Part shown: positions 44,039 to 54,075 of the stretch, piece after piece
How the letters are laid out: each line of letters opens with the position of its first letter
Numbering within the stretch: the stretch's first letter is position 1
Assembly (NCBI GenBank): GCA_021769725.1
Contig: JAETSI010000011.1
Span: forward strand, 1 to 64,000
Direction of reading: 5' to 3'
Length of the DNA: 64,000 nucleotides
DNA from: Oscillospiraceae bacterium
Lineage (GTDB): Bacteria; Bacillota; Clostridia; Oscillospirales; Ruminococcaceae
Notes under the pieces: model-generated
What the model saw: the letters and a program-made list of their open reading frames with translations, nothing else
The model's database searches: none
Told to the model about the DNA's origin: nothing
Made by a program: the position numbers and the translations under genes

Positions 44039-45439
44039 ATGAACTCTGTCAGAAATAAAAAAACGATTCCCGGAATGCTGCCGGTGATTCTTGCTCTTGC
44101 CTGGCCAACGATGCTGGAACAACTGCTGCAAACAGCCGTACAGTATATTGATACAGCTATGGTTGGTTCTCTCGGAACACAGGCTACCGCTGCCGTCGGA
44201 GCTACCGGAACGGTGAACTGGCTCATCAGCAGTACTGTTTCTGCCCTTGGAATAGGCTTTTTAGCGATTATTTCCCAGGCAAAAGGTGCAGGTGACGATA
44301 CAAAAGCAAAAAAAAACGCAGCCCAGGCGGTATTTACTGTAATTGCAGTGGGAACTTTTTTTACTGTTCTCACTCTGTCTTTGAGCAATATGGTGCCTGT
44401 GTGGATGCAGGTAGATGAAAATATCAGGGACGATTCCGCAGAATATTTCCGGATAATTTACTCACCTATGCTCTTTCGCAGTGCAAGTATCATTTTCGGC
44501 ACAGTTCTGCGATCCTCTGGAGATACAAAAACTCCCATGCGGACTGGTATTATTGTAAATATAATAAATATCGTACTTAATTTTTTCTTGATTTATCCGA
44601 CACGGGCTATAGTTCTGCCCTTTGGATCGTTTACGATGCCGGGGGCAGGCCTTGGCATAAACGGAGCTGCCGCTGCGAGTGCAATAGCCTATGTTTTTGG
44701 CGGAATAGCAATTACCTGCAAACTGTGGAAACACAAGGACATCTCTCCGAAGGGGCAGCCGATGCTTCCAGATATGATGCTCCTAAAACCCTGCCTGAGA
44801 GTTGCTTTTCCAAATATGCTTCAGCGTTTTGCGACTTCACTGGGATATGTGGCATTTGCTGCAATGATAAACTCTATCGGGGAGATCTCCACTGCCGCTC
44901 ATACAATTGCCAATACTGTTGAATCATTGTTTTACATTCCAGGCTACGGTATGCAGACCGCCACTGCCACTCTTTCGGGAAATGCGTATGGTGCCGGTGA
45001 CAATCAGCGTCTTGATCGTCTTGCACGGACAGTTATTCCACTTGAAGTTGTACTTATGATCTTTTCCGGAGGAATGCTTTTTATCTTTGCACCGCAGCTG
45101 ATGAGTATTTTTTCGGATGATCCGGAGGTTATTTCTCTTGGAACAACAGTTTTAAAAATGGTTGCTGTCTCCGAACCGTTCTACGGTATTCCTATAGTAA
45201 TAGAGGGTCTTATGCAGGGACAGGGAAAAACGGTTGCCCCGTTTGTGTATAATGTTCTGGGAATGTGGTGTGTCCGAATTGCAGGAACATTTCTCTGCAC
45301 ACAGCTTCTCGGATATGGTCTTGTATCTGCCTGGGGCTGCATGATTATTCATAATTTCATGCTTTTTGTAATGTTCACTGTACATTATCTGAGCGGAAAA
45401 TGGAAAAACATTCCTGTTAAAAAAGAGTTTCCTGACTAA
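44039..45439 (+). CDS. MATE-family efflux protein
   Basis: A 466-residue 12-helix antiporter, distinct from the one at 9 kb. MATE signatures include VQYIDTAMVGSLGTQATAAVG in the N-half and EPFYGIPIVIEGLMQGQGKT in the C-half. The AAAGGA upstream of the ATG is about 15 bases away, so the start is a little uncertain, but no better codon exists. It is transcribed divergently from an AraC gene, which may regulate it. A terminator formed by a repeat-like stem follows. Confidence 0.88.
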   Translation: MNSVRNKKTIPGMLPVILALAWPTMLEQLLQTAVQYIDTAMVGSLGTQATAAVGATGTVNWLISSTVSALGIGFLAIISQAKGAGDDTKAKKNAAQAVFTVIAVGTFFTVLTLSLSNMVPVWMQVDENIRDDSAEYFRIIYSPMLFRSASIIFGTVLRSSGDTKTPMRTGIIVNIINIVLNFFLIYPTRAIVLPFGSFTMPGAGLGINGAAAASAIAYVFGGIAITCKLWKHKDISPKGQPMLPDMMLLKPCLRVAFPNMLQRFATSLGYVAFAAMINSIGEISTAAHTIANTVESLFYIPGYGMQTATATLSGNAYGAGDNQRLDRLARTVIPLEVVLMIFSGGMLFIFAPQLMSIFSDDPEVISLGTTVLKMVAVSEPFYGIPIVIEGLMQGQGKTVAPFVYNVLGMWCVRIAGTFLCTQLLGYGLVSAWGCMIIHNFMLFVMFTVHYLSGKWKNIPVKKEFPD

Positions 45440-45505
45440 TGCCGGGATTGCAAAGGGACAATGTCCCTCTGGCATGGTGTGGGGCAAAAAAACGCATATA
45501 CCCTG

Positions 45506-45540
45506 AAACAACACCGCACAGAAATTGTGCGGTGTTGTTT
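45506..45540. terminator. bidirectional terminator resembling the hairpin repeat
   Basis: AAACAACACCGCAC / GTGCGGTGTTGTTT perfect 14-base stem with a 7-base loop. It uses the same CAACACCGCAC arm as the dispersed repeats. Confidence 0.8.
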
Positions 45541-45549
45541 ATAATATGG

Positions 45550-47877
45550 TTATTGCCAGAAGATCACGAGATCTTCAACGGTATCATATATTTCCGGGAA
45601 ACGTCGTAGAATACTGCCGTCTCTGACCTGAAGAACCAGAAGCCAGCATATGACAAATGTAGCCGCCTCTGAGATACATATCAGAACATACCTCATAGTA
45701 TGATTTACGGGATCTCCTGCACCACGGAGTATACACAGCAGCGTGCCAAGCATAAGAATCGGCATAAAATCAATGACATATCTTGTCACGCCTCCGCCAA
45801 GACAGAAATTCGACCAACCTATCAGAACAGCTGTCACAAAGCAAAGAATAATAAAGAAGCTGCGCTGAACTCCGGTCACGTCAAATTGATTTCTGCCCTT
45901 TCGTTTTCCTATTACAGCGGGCATTAAAATAGTTCCTGCCGCAATCAGAGGGTATGTAAACACTCCAATGCAATCGGCAAAATATGTGTATTTTTTGTAG
46001 TTATACAGCATGCAGAAAGTCGGTTCAAAAAACGGAAAGATTGCTGATGCTCTCGGAAGCTGAAAAAAGTAATGATACAGCATTGGCGGCAATCCTGCCA
46101 GAGTAATCTTATTTGCTGAAATATTGCTTACGGTAAGCTGGTATTTAAAACCGAAATCAAAGGGAGAGTCAAATCTTGCATTGTTGTACATCATCAGGAG
46201 ACATCCGCCGACAAGCAGCGGAACAACAAAACAGGCTGCCCGTGCTCCACGAAACCGGATATTGAGTTTCTTGTTGCGCAGAATACCGATAAACAACGGT
46301 ACAAGAACCAAACTGCACAGAACTATTCCGGGACGTGACGCTGCACACAATACAAGTGAAGTTCCAGAAATAAACAACAGAACGAGCCTAAGAATCTTTT
46401 TCTTTGAAAGACACGCCTCAAGACCTGTCCAGAGGCAGAGAAATATCCAGCACAAGCCGCAGATAGTAGGCAGCGTATAATTATTTATGCCGTTGACGCA
46501 ATAATATATTCCGGTTAATCCCGGAGCAGCCGCCATAAATCCAAGAAGCAGAAGCAAATTTGCTTTCGGTACCATTAACCTCACCGCTGCAAGAATAGTT
46601 CTGCACATAAACCAGACAGCCAGTACCCCGAAAAATCCCAGAGCCATTCCAACTGTGGGAAGCATTCCAGTTTTCAAGTAATATGGGTAATAAAATGTCA
46701 GTACGGGAGCACAGCCGAAATAGCAGTAGTATTTTCCCTTGTAATAAGCAAGATCAAACCATCCTCCGATCCCTGTCTCATTACGCTCACTGGTATCGTA
46801 GACATTTTCAAGAGCATCCAGTCCCGGTTCACTTTCAATATCAAGATTCAGCTGTTTTTTCTTAAAAGCATCAAAAGTCAGGCTCCACGGGTCGGATGTG
46901 TTCGGAGATTTGTCGTTGTACTTCAGCGGTTCTTCAAATGGGTTTGTCATTATGAATACGGACAGAGTACAGAGGATCACCATAGCTTCGGTAATAAATA
47001 TATGTACGGGATTTCTTTTCTGATATGTAATTCTCCATAATTTAAAAGAAACAATTGCAAATATCAGACATCCGATACCTAAAAGCACGAAATATCGTAT
47101 CATCGAAAAAGCAAAAGGAATCGTGCTGACCGCTGTGATGTGATCTATCGAAACAGGTTCGTTTATGTCGCCTATATCCACACGGAGAGAACGCACCTTG
47201 CCATACGGCTGAAAGGAAAGGGATGTTTCATACTTTCCTGCCATGGTTATTTTATTCTGAACAGGCTCATAACTCCTACTCAAATTATCGTCTTTCATGA
47301 AAAGTGAAATACCTATCGGACGGCTGTCACGATCAATAGTCCTGTCAAAACCAATCATAAGAGCTGTTGTACCGTCCGGAATATCATTTATTGTCAGTGA
47401 TGCCGGAGAATTAATCGTAATGCGTCCGTTTTCCAAAGCTGCTCCCTCGGTGACAGAGATACTCTCAGGAGATATAACTGTGCTGCTTTTTTTGCTGTCA
47501 AAGCTTTTTCCGTTGAATATAAGCACCTCTGCTGCCGTAAGAATCAGCGCCAGAACTGATATTTTTTTGAGAAAGCTCCGGAGACCCTCGTTTTTCATAA
47601 GGTTCTTTGCGGCTGCATACAAAAACGGCAAGACACCTGCAATGATAAAAATGACCGGATGAATGTATCTGCCGCAATTATGCATGGCGTATATAGATAT
47701 CAGATTCAAAGTTGTAAATATAACTATTTCCAGTATTATTATAATTACAAAACTTCTATAAATATTATGTCGTTTCTTTTTGTCCACCCCGGAAGCCATG
47801 TATTTTTTGCTGCATATCATGTGAAAAATTGCATGAAATACCGACGGAAGTATCATTCCGGAAATAATTGAAAACAT
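45550..47877 (-). CDS. large multi-pass membrane protein (possible GT-C-type glycosyltransferase)
   Basis: A 775-residue protein with about 15 hydrophobic helices, interrupted by an extracytoplasmic beta-rich domain (about 140-265) and a loop with GGWFDLAYYKGKYYCYFGCAP (about 375-395). The topology and this aromatic loop recall GT-C fold membrane glycosyltransferases, but no DxD-type catalytic motif is obvious, so I keep it as unknown. I favour the ATG at 47877 (weak GGGGGA site); a GTG at 47889 is the alternative. It faces the MATE gene across a terminator. Confidence 0.6.
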   Translation of the reverse strand: MFSIISGMILPSVFHAIFHMICSKKYMASGVDKKKRHNIYRSFVIIIILEIVIFTTLNLISIYAMHNCGRYIHPVIFIIAGVLPFLYAAAKNLMKNEGLRSFLKKISVLALILTAAEVLIFNGKSFDSKKSSTVISPESISVTEGAALENGRITINSPASLTINDIPDGTTALMIGFDRTIDRDSRPIGISLFMKDDNLSRSYEPVQNKITMAGKYETSLSFQPYGKVRSLRVDIGDINEPVSIDHITAVSTIPFAFSMIRYFVLLGIGCLIFAIVSFKLWRITYQKRNPVHIFITEAMVILCTLSVFIMTNPFEEPLKYNDKSPNTSDPWSLTFDAFKKKQLNLDIESEPGLDALENVYDTSERNETGIGGWFDLAYYKGKYYCYFGCAPVLTFYYPYYLKTGMLPTVGMALGFFGVLAVWFMCRTILAAVRLMVPKANLLLLLGFMAAAPGLTGIYYCVNGINNYTLPTICGLCWIFLCLWTGLEACLSKKKILRLVLLFISGTSLVLCAASRPGIVLCSLVLVPLFIGILRNKKLNIRFRGARAACFVVPLLVGGCLLMMYNNARFDSPFDFGFKYQLTVSNISANKITLAGLPPMLYHYFFQLPRASAIFPFFEPTFCMLYNYKKYTYFADCIGVFTYPLIAAGTILMPAVIGKRKGRNQFDVTGVQRSFFIILCFVTAVLIGWSNFCLGGGVTRYVIDFMPILMLGTLLCILRGAGDPVNHTMRYVLICISEAATFVICWLLVLQVRDGSILRRFPEIYDTVEDLVIFWQ

Positions 47878-47889
47878 ATTATCCCCCAC

Positions 47890-48328
47890 TAAACATAAAT
47901 TCTGAAATTTTATATCTATTCTTTAGTCGATTCAATACAGCCAAAACTCTCACTCTGATTAATAGCAATATTTTCATACAAACGATCTGATATTTTTATT
48001 ATTTAAAGCAATACCGCACAAAGATTGTGATGGAGGTGCGCAGTTTTGATTATAGTATTTGTTTAATAATTAAGTTAAAATAAAAATATTTATAAAAACT
48101 TCGTCTTTTTTGCCCTTGAAAATCACTTATATGTAAAAAATGATTTCCGGCTAAGGTTATGGCAGAACCGCAAAAAGACCGCCTGACGGCTTTGCACGTC
48201 ATCTGCTGCGCCCGAAGGAAGTGCCCTTGGGGTACATATTTTCCTTCATATTACACAAAAATCCCTTGACAGGCGTCAGCCTGCCTGCGGAGTTTTTATG
48301 CAATCTGACGAAATAAAGGAGTGGTTTT
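47890..48328. repeat. gene-free stretch with repeat fragments upstream of the lipoprotein gene
   Basis: No open frame. A half hairpin-repeat (GCAATACCGCACAAAG) lies at about 48007-48022. A block from about 48170 to 48313 matches the element at 33677-33847: 27 identical bases at 48180-48206 and CAATCTGACGAAA at 48301-48313. It also contains small hairpins, GTGCCCTTGGGGTAC and CAGGCGTCAGCCTG. It ends just before the AAAGGAG site of the next gene. Confidence 0.6.
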
Positions 48329-50533
48329 ATGAAAAAATTAACATCATTTTTATTTGCACTTACAATGATATTTACATCAACTGCCTGCGGAGACAAGAAA
48401 AAAAATAAAGAGAAAGAAACTTCGAAATCGGTCAGTGTCACACAGACGACCTATGGCGCAGAGGAGATTTTTCTGAATGATCTGAATGACATAAGCTATA
48501 TACAATATATTTCCCCGTATGACGGCGGTATCTGTCTGTTTTACATAAGTATCGACGGAAAATGTAAATTTGCACGCACTGATAATGAATTCAACGTTGA
48601 GCTTTCCGCTGTGATATTCGACAAAAATCTCGGAGTATCCTATAATGTTCATGACGACGGCAGCTTTGACGCTGTTATTGCCGATACGGATTTTGAATTT
48701 GAATTCGCTGACGACCAGACGATAACCAATTACGATAAATATTTAGCTGAAGCCGAATTCACGTTCCGGCTGTTGAGCTTTGACGGCGAGGGAAATCTCA
48801 CCGGTCAGTGTGATATAGAAGATGCCGGAAAATATTTCGATGCAGAAATATCAGGTATGCAAGAACTTGTCCCATGCGGTGACGACAAATTTATGCTCAG
48901 CTTCGGCAGCGGTCTTGTTTTGTTTGACCGGGACGGAAATATCATAGATATTGACGCCGGAAATCAGTATAGTCAATGCTATATCGCTCCTGCCGGTGAC
49001 GGAAGGATACTTTATACACAGAACGCTTCATACGGCTATATGAAGCCTGATTCCGTAGCTGTTCCTTCGGATATGAAGTACAGCGAACTGCTCGCAGGCA
49101 ACTTCAGAGCGCCTATTGAGGGCAGCGGGGATTTTCTTGCATATTTCAATCTGAATGACGGTCTGTACGGCTTGACGGAAAGCGAAGAACTTATACTGGT
49201 TGTAGATTACGATAAATCGCTTATGACAAGCACATCCGGCTTTATTGTACCGTTCGGAGACGGAAAGTTCATTATGAGCGGCGGTCAGAACATGATCAAG
49301 GTATATACACGGCGTCCGGACGGTTATGTTGAAAATAGAAAAGCCATTGATCTGTGGATGATCGAATGCGGATCTACCGGGATGCATGATATGGCAACTG
49401 ACTTTTGTGCTGTAAATGACCAGTATTATATAAATGTCACGGAAAATGTGAGTTTTGATGATGTACCTGCTGCGGTGCTTTCCGGTGACGGACCTGATAT
49501 CATTCATAATGCTAATTCCGGGGAGATATTCAAGCTTGTGAATCTTGGAGCACTTGCCGATCTGACGCCTTATCTGGACGGCGGCACAGGTCTTTCACGT
49601 GATGAGATACTGCCGAATGTTCTGGAAGCTTATGAGTACAAGGGCGGAATATATACGCTTTCCACGAGTTTTTGCGTTCAGCTCATTACGGCTAAAAAGG
49701 ATCTTATCGGGGACGAATACCGCAGTTGGTCAATAGAAGATTTTCTTGATATCTACGATAACCGTCCGGAGGGAATGATGGTATTCGATCAGCAGTATAT
49801 CACCTCAATGCTTTGCAGTGAAGATGTATGGATAGACCGTGAAAAAGGTACCTGCAATTATGATTCCAACGAATTTATACGTATTCTGGAGATATGCAAA
49901 GAACATGAAAAAAACTATCCTGAGATTGATTATAACAACCCCGATGATATAAAGATGATGATGTCGATATTGAAGGACAATAAGGCAATGCTCGGAGCAC
50001 AGATGATAGAACTTTCTGGTCTTGAACACCTGTTCAGATACCTTGGCTCCTGCGGACTGACCATTGAAGACGTATCGCTGCTTAATCTTCCGGGAAAGGA
50101 AAAAGGAATGATAAGTCTACTCAAAAATTACTCAATTATGTCAGGCAGTGATTGTCCGGACGGGGCATGGGAATTCATTTCATATGCCATTAACTATGAA
50201 AATCAGTGGAGTGGTGATTATATGCATCCGGTCATTAAGGAGGCATTTGAAAAAAGTATTGAGAAATTCATAGACCCCGACGGAGGCAGAATAATAGAAC
50301 ACTCCAGTATAAACGATGTAGAACATTCCTACGAGGCTTCTGCATCCGAAGAGCAGATCAAGCGCTACTATGACTTTGTAATGAATTGCAGCACTCTTTC
50401 TTATCATGACAATGACGTTAAAACTATTCTCTATGAGGAATACGACAGATTTCTCAATGACGAAATAACAGCCGAAGAATGCGCTGATAATCTGCAAAAC
50501 CGCATCAGTATTCTGGTCGCTGAAAATTCATAA
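48329..50533 (+). CDS. lipoprotein with N-terminal propeller-like region and C-terminal solute-binding domain (paralogue 1)
   Basis: A 734-residue lipoprotein: signal with lipobox STAC (Cys at about 20), a Lys/Thr linker, then about 320 residues of short beta strands (GDGKFI, DDGSF, GDGRIL repeats) suggesting a propeller. The C-terminal part (about 365-720) resembles family 1 extracellular solute-binding proteins (SGDGPDIIHNANSG, NLGALADLTPYLDG). No permease or ATPase gene is adjacent, which is unusual. It is homologous over its full length to the next gene. The ligand is unknown, and sensing is as likely as transport. Confidence 0.72.
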   Translation: MKKLTSFLFALTMIFTSTACGDKKKNKEKETSKSVSVTQTTYGAEEIFLNDLNDISYIQYISPYDGGICLFYISIDGKCKFARTDNEFNVELSAVIFDKNLGVSYNVHDDGSFDAVIADTDFEFEFADDQTITNYDKYLAEAEFTFRLLSFDGEGNLTGQCDIEDAGKYFDAEISGMQELVPCGDDKFMLSFGSGLVLFDRDGNIIDIDAGNQYSQCYIAPAGDGRILYTQNASYGYMKPDSVAVPSDMKYSELLAGNFRAPIEGSGDFLAYFNLNDGLYGLTESEELILVVDYDKSLMTSTSGFIVPFGDGKFIMSGGQNMIKVYTRRPDGYVENRKAIDLWMIECGSTGMHDMATDFCAVNDQYYINVTENVSFDDVPAAVLSGDGPDIIHNANSGEIFKLVNLGALADLTPYLDGGTGLSRDEILPNVLEAYEYKGGIYTLSTSFCVQLITAKKDLIGDEYRSWSIEDFLDIYDNRPEGMMVFDQQYITSMLCSEDVWIDREKGTCNYDSNEFIRILEICKEHEKNYPEIDYNNPDDIKMMMSILKDNKAMLGAQMIELSGLEHLFRYLGSCGLTIEDVSLLNLPGKEKGMISLLKNYSIMSGSDCPDGAWEFISYAINYENQWSGDYMHPVIKEAFEKSIEKFIDPDGGRIIEHSSINDVEHSYEASASEEQIKRYYDFVMNCSTLSYHDNDVKTILYEEYDRFLNDEITAEECADNLQNRISILVAENS

Positions 50534-50568
50534 GAACTTTTTCTCAAAGGATTTGTGTGCAGATTTTC

Positions 50569-50690
50569 GAGCATAATTTTGTTGAGTGCCAGACGAAAAA
50601 GCGAAAGCATACTGTCGTATGGTGAGCTTTTTAAACGCAGCAATCGGCAAAATTTGCCGAAAAGATGTATGCAATATCCTTGAGAACAAG
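50569..50690. repeat. repeat-element fragment between the lipoprotein genes
   Basis: The block 50592-50624 reads, on the opposite strand, as the ATACGACAGTATGCTTTCG core of the leader at 36780-36800. GCAATCGGCAAAATTTGCCGA, also present here, includes a small hairpin (CGGCAAA/TTTGCCG). No open frame. Confidence 0.5.
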
Positions 50691-50712
50691 TTCTAAGACG
50701 GAGGGAAATATC

Positions 50713-52965
50713 ATGAAAAAATTATCAGCGTTTTTACTTACACTTACTATAATTTTTACAACGGCTTGCGCAAAGAAAAGCGGCAGCGGAAGTTCCGGAA
50801 CCGAGGGCGGAACAGCACAGACTGTAAGCGTTGTCCAGACATCCTATAAGGAATCGCAGATCATCTTCGGTGATATCGCAGCTACTACCGTAAGCTTACA
50901 GAAATATGATAACGGTTACTGCTATTTTTATGAGGACAGACAACTTGAACTTAAAATGGTCAGGTTAGACAGCAGTTTTAAAGCTTCCGAGCCGATATCC
51001 CTGGGCAGATCGATCAGCATGGGCTACGGTATAACTGTACATGATGACGGAAGTTTTACTATTCTTTCGCCTGTTACCGATTTTGAGCTTGAATATGACG
51101 AATATGGTGATATAAGCAATTACACTGAATTTGCCATAAATGGCAGCATCTCTTTTGTGCTCACTGAATATGACGGTTCCGGCAGCGTGGTAAGTCAGAC
51201 AGATGTCCCCGGACTGGAAGAAGATTTCAATATGCGCCGGTGCAAGATATCAGATATGACTCCGCTTGACGACGGAAGGTATATCGTCTCAATGTTGAGC
51301 AGCGCTGCCGTTATCGACGAAAACGGAAACGTCCTTGACAGTCAGATATACGATCAGACGCTGGCTTATTTCGGCAAAGACAGCGAGGGAAAAATCATTT
51401 TTACAACACCGAGCAATTTTTCATATATTAATGAGGACGATATTCTTGCACTTCCGTCAGGGACGGATAACTTTGCGGATTTTAATTATTATTCCACAGG
51501 CGCTAAGTCCGGATCAATGGGATTCAAGGCGTTTTTCAGGAGATATGACGGAATATATGGATTTACGGACAGTAACGAACTAATCCTTGTAGTGGATTTC
51601 AAAAGCTCGATTATAGAAGCCAGCTCTGTCAGTGATTTTATCTGCTGTGGCGACGGTCAGTTCCTAATTGTCGGATATGATTCTGATTCCCTGAAACTCT
51701 ACACACGCCGTCCCGACGACTATACCGACAACCGGCAGACGGTGAACGTATGGCAGATATATGGTGGAGGCAGCGATGAAGATGCTGTTGAATTCAATAA
51801 GCAGAATGACGATTATCTGGTAAAGTACGCTGTAGACCTTAAAAGCCTCGACGATCTTAGCAAAGCTGTCCTTACGGGAGAATCGCCTGATCTTATATAT
51901 TATGGTAACAGATCGGTTCTTGACGGAATGATAAATCTGGGGGCTGCTGCTGATCTATATCCCATGATGGAAAGCTATGACGGAGTCAAGCCGGATGATC
52001 TCATGCCGAACGTAATTGAAGCCTTTGATATGGATGGAAAGCTGTATGCCATTCCGGAAAACTTCTGTGTATCGTTTTGTTATGCAAACAGTGATTATAT
52101 CGGCGATGAATACAGAGACTGGACGTTTGAAGATATGTATGAGCTGTACGATAATCGTCCTCAGGGAATGAGTTTTGTGGTTCAATCATACGACGCTCTG
52201 GAGAATTTTCTGATAATGGATTATCAGTCGCCGTGGATAGACAGCGAAAAAATGACTTGTAATTTCGATAATGACAGATTCATAAAGCTTATGGAATTCT
52301 GCAAGAATACAGAAAATCCGACATATCTTGAAAACGGCAGTTATACTGCCGAATATATTGAAAAAAAATTAACCTGTATGAAAGACATGAAGGCAATGCT
52401 GAATACAGACAGCAGGGCAAGATACGGGCTGGAGGATATTGCAACGTCACTCGGGGAGACAGGTCTGACGCTGGATAATACGACTATTCTCTGTATGCCC
52501 GACAGCGGCGGTACAGGTACGATTACCTGCGACAATTGTTATACCATATTGAATACCGGAAAATGTCCTGATGGAGCATGGGCATTTGTTTCATATCTTC
52601 TCAGTGAGGAAAAACAGCTTAAGACTGCCAGCCATGCCGGATTTAACTGGACAAACAAGAAAGCGTTTGAGGCAGCTCTGCAAAACACAATAACGGACGG
52701 AGATAAGCCTGAAATAAAAAAGGTGAGCCATAGTTCTGACAATAATACATTTACATACGAATATCCGGTCACCGTGACCGCAGAACAGGCTGACAAGTAT
52801 CGTGATCTTGTTCTGAACAGCAAGCGTCTTGAATATAATAATGACGATGTGCGTTCCATACTTTCTGATGAGTATTACCGCTATGCCAATGACGAGATCA
52901 CGGCCCAGGAGTGTGCATCATACATTCAGGACAGAGTGTCGATACTGCTTTCAGAGCAGAGCTAA
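50713..52965 (+). CDS. lipoprotein with propeller-like region and solute-binding domain (paralogue 2)
   Basis: A 750-residue paralogue of the preceding protein with the same order: lipobox TTAC (Cys 19), Gly/Ser linker, beta-repeat region (about 45-385, with DDGRY and GDGQF turns), solute-binding part (about 390-740, GESPDLIYYGNRS, NLGAAADLYPMM, and the shared EDMYELYDNRPQGM). Start ATG at 50713 after GGAGGG. The two genes differ throughout, so the duplication is old. A terminator follows. Confidence 0.72.
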   Translation: MKKLSAFLLTLTIIFTTACAKKSGSGSSGTEGGTAQTVSVVQTSYKESQIIFGDIAATTVSLQKYDNGYCYFYEDRQLELKMVRLDSSFKASEPISLGRSISMGYGITVHDDGSFTILSPVTDFELEYDEYGDISNYTEFAINGSISFVLTEYDGSGSVVSQTDVPGLEEDFNMRRCKISDMTPLDDGRYIVSMLSSAAVIDENGNVLDSQIYDQTLAYFGKDSEGKIIFTTPSNFSYINEDDILALPSGTDNFADFNYYSTGAKSGSMGFKAFFRRYDGIYGFTDSNELILVVDFKSSIIEASSVSDFICCGDGQFLIVGYDSDSLKLYTRRPDDYTDNRQTVNVWQIYGGGSDEDAVEFNKQNDDYLVKYAVDLKSLDDLSKAVLTGESPDLIYYGNRSVLDGMINLGAAADLYPMMESYDGVKPDDLMPNVIEAFDMDGKLYAIPENFCVSFCYANSDYIGDEYRDWTFEDMYELYDNRPQGMSFVVQSYDALENFLIMDYQSPWIDSEKMTCNFDNDRFIKLMEFCKNTENPTYLENGSYTAEYIEKKLTCMKDMKAMLNTDSRARYGLEDIATSLGETGLTLDNTTILCMPDSGGTGTITCDNCYTILNTGKCPDGAWAFVSYLLSEEKQLKTASHAGFNWTNKKAFEAALQNTITDGDKPEIKKVSHSSDNNTFTYEYPVTVTAEQADKYRDLVLNSKRLEYNNDDVRSILSDEYYRYANDEITAQECASYIQDRVSILLSEQS

Positions 52966-53005
52966 GAAAAACACCGCTGCACGGTATATGTGCGGCGGTG
53001 TTTTT
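52966..53005 (+). terminator. terminator after lipoprotein 2
   Basis: AAAAACACCGCtGCAC / GTGcGGCGGTGTTTTT stem with T-run; it uses an ACACCGC arm like the hairpin repeat. Confidence 0.8.
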
Positions 53006-53040
53006 GCCGGAATCAGAACATATCTTATGAAGACAGGTTC

Positions 53041-53913
53041 TTATTTTTTCTTTACAGCCACCCAGATCTGGCTTTTATAGTCGTCTGCCGATGTATCCCC
53101 CTCGTCGTAGACTTCGATATCCATTTCATAAGTTGGTTCGTAGTCTTCCGTCGGGAAGAATTCTGTAACTATACGATGCCATGTTTCCTGAATCGCACCG
53201 GGCATAGGACCTTTGCAGTCAAATACTGCCCATGTACGTTTTGGTATTTCTCTGATTCGGTATCCGTCCGGCACAGTGCAGTCGACACTGCATTTTGCAG
53301 CAATAGAGTACTCAAAGGTACTGCTGCCGGCAGAATCATTATTATAACAAATGCCGTACAGATTTTTCTCGTCATGAGAAAGACAGTTCACCAGAAAATC
53401 TGTTGTACCGTCGGTAAGCGCCCTGTCCCAGAACGCCGAGACGGTATTCAGATTTTCATTGTCAGTCACAGAATGGATCTCAACCTTTTCAATGACAGTA
53501 AAAGCCTCTTTTTCAACAATTTTGTAGTTCATACCTTCTCCGCCTTTCAATGATATTGTTATACGCAGGGGAGCGAATGATTTCAGAGCAGCTCCGCCTT
53601 TTTTCACAGCGTGAGGAGTAACTCCGTGAAAACGCACAAAAGCCCTTGAAAATCCCTCGGGAGTATCGTATCCGTACTTTAAGGCAATGTCGATTACTTT
53701 TGCATTTTTTGAAATCAGCTCGCTGCCGGCAAGTGCGAGTCTGCGGTTACGGATGTATTCTCCGGGAGTAAAGCCGCAGATAAGAGTAAATATCCGCTGA
53801 AAGTAAAATGCCGAAACATTCATTTCACGTGCGATAAGTTCATAATCTGTCGGTTCTGTGATATGTGCTTCCATGCAGTCGATAGCACTCTGAAGCCCTT
53901 TTATCCAATTCAT
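53041..53913 (-). CDS. AraC-family regulator with GyrI-like effector domain
   Basis: A 290-residue regulator with the DNA-binding half at the N-terminus: two helix-turn-helix motifs (about 8-105, YELIAREMNVSAFYFQRIFTLICG and DIALKYGYDTPEGFSRAFVRFHGVTP). The C-terminal half (about 125-290) is a GyrI/BmrR-like effector-binding domain (NYKIVEKEAFTVIEKV, EIPKRTWAVFDCKGPMPGAIQETWHRI). Proteins of this type sense small hydrophobic compounds. GGAGGG site supports the ATG. Its target is unknown. Confidence 0.87.
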   Translation of the reverse strand: MNWIKGLQSAIDCMEAHITEPTDYELIAREMNVSAFYFQRIFTLICGFTPGEYIRNRRLALAGSELISKNAKVIDIALKYGYDTPEGFSRAFVRFHGVTPHAVKKGGAALKSFAPLRITISLKGGEGMNYKIVEKEAFTVIEKVEIHSVTDNENLNTVSAFWDRALTDGTTDFLVNCLSHDEKNLYGICYNNDSAGSSTFEYSIAAKCSVDCTVPDGYRIREIPKRTWAVFDCKGPMPGAIQETWHRIVTEFFPTEDYEPTYEMDIEVYDEGDTSADDYKSQIWVAVKKK

Positions 53914-54009
53914 TTTTATCCCTCCTGCTGTACCTATGATATCATTTTTAAGAATAAAATTCCTGATATTTTCTGCTGACTTTTGTCATCTTCTTTGTGC
54001 GGTGCTGCC

Positions 54010-54038
54010 TTTACAAACTTTATTTGCTGTGCTATAAT
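54010..54038 (+). promoter_or_regulatory. promoter of the carbonic anhydrase gene, abutting a half repeat
   Basis: TTTACA (54010-54015), 17-base spacer ending TGC, TATAAT (54033-54038). The bases just before the -35, TTTGTGCGGTGCTGCC (53994-54009), are one arm of the hairpin repeat. Confidence 0.7.
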
Positions 54039-54075
54039 ATTTATTGTAAACATCAGTCAGAAACGAGGTATTGCT

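Noticed and set aside
47877-47889. GTG at 47889 as start of the large membrane protein
   Set aside because: No ribosome binding site precedes it, while GGGGGA lies before the ATG at 47877; the preference is slight.
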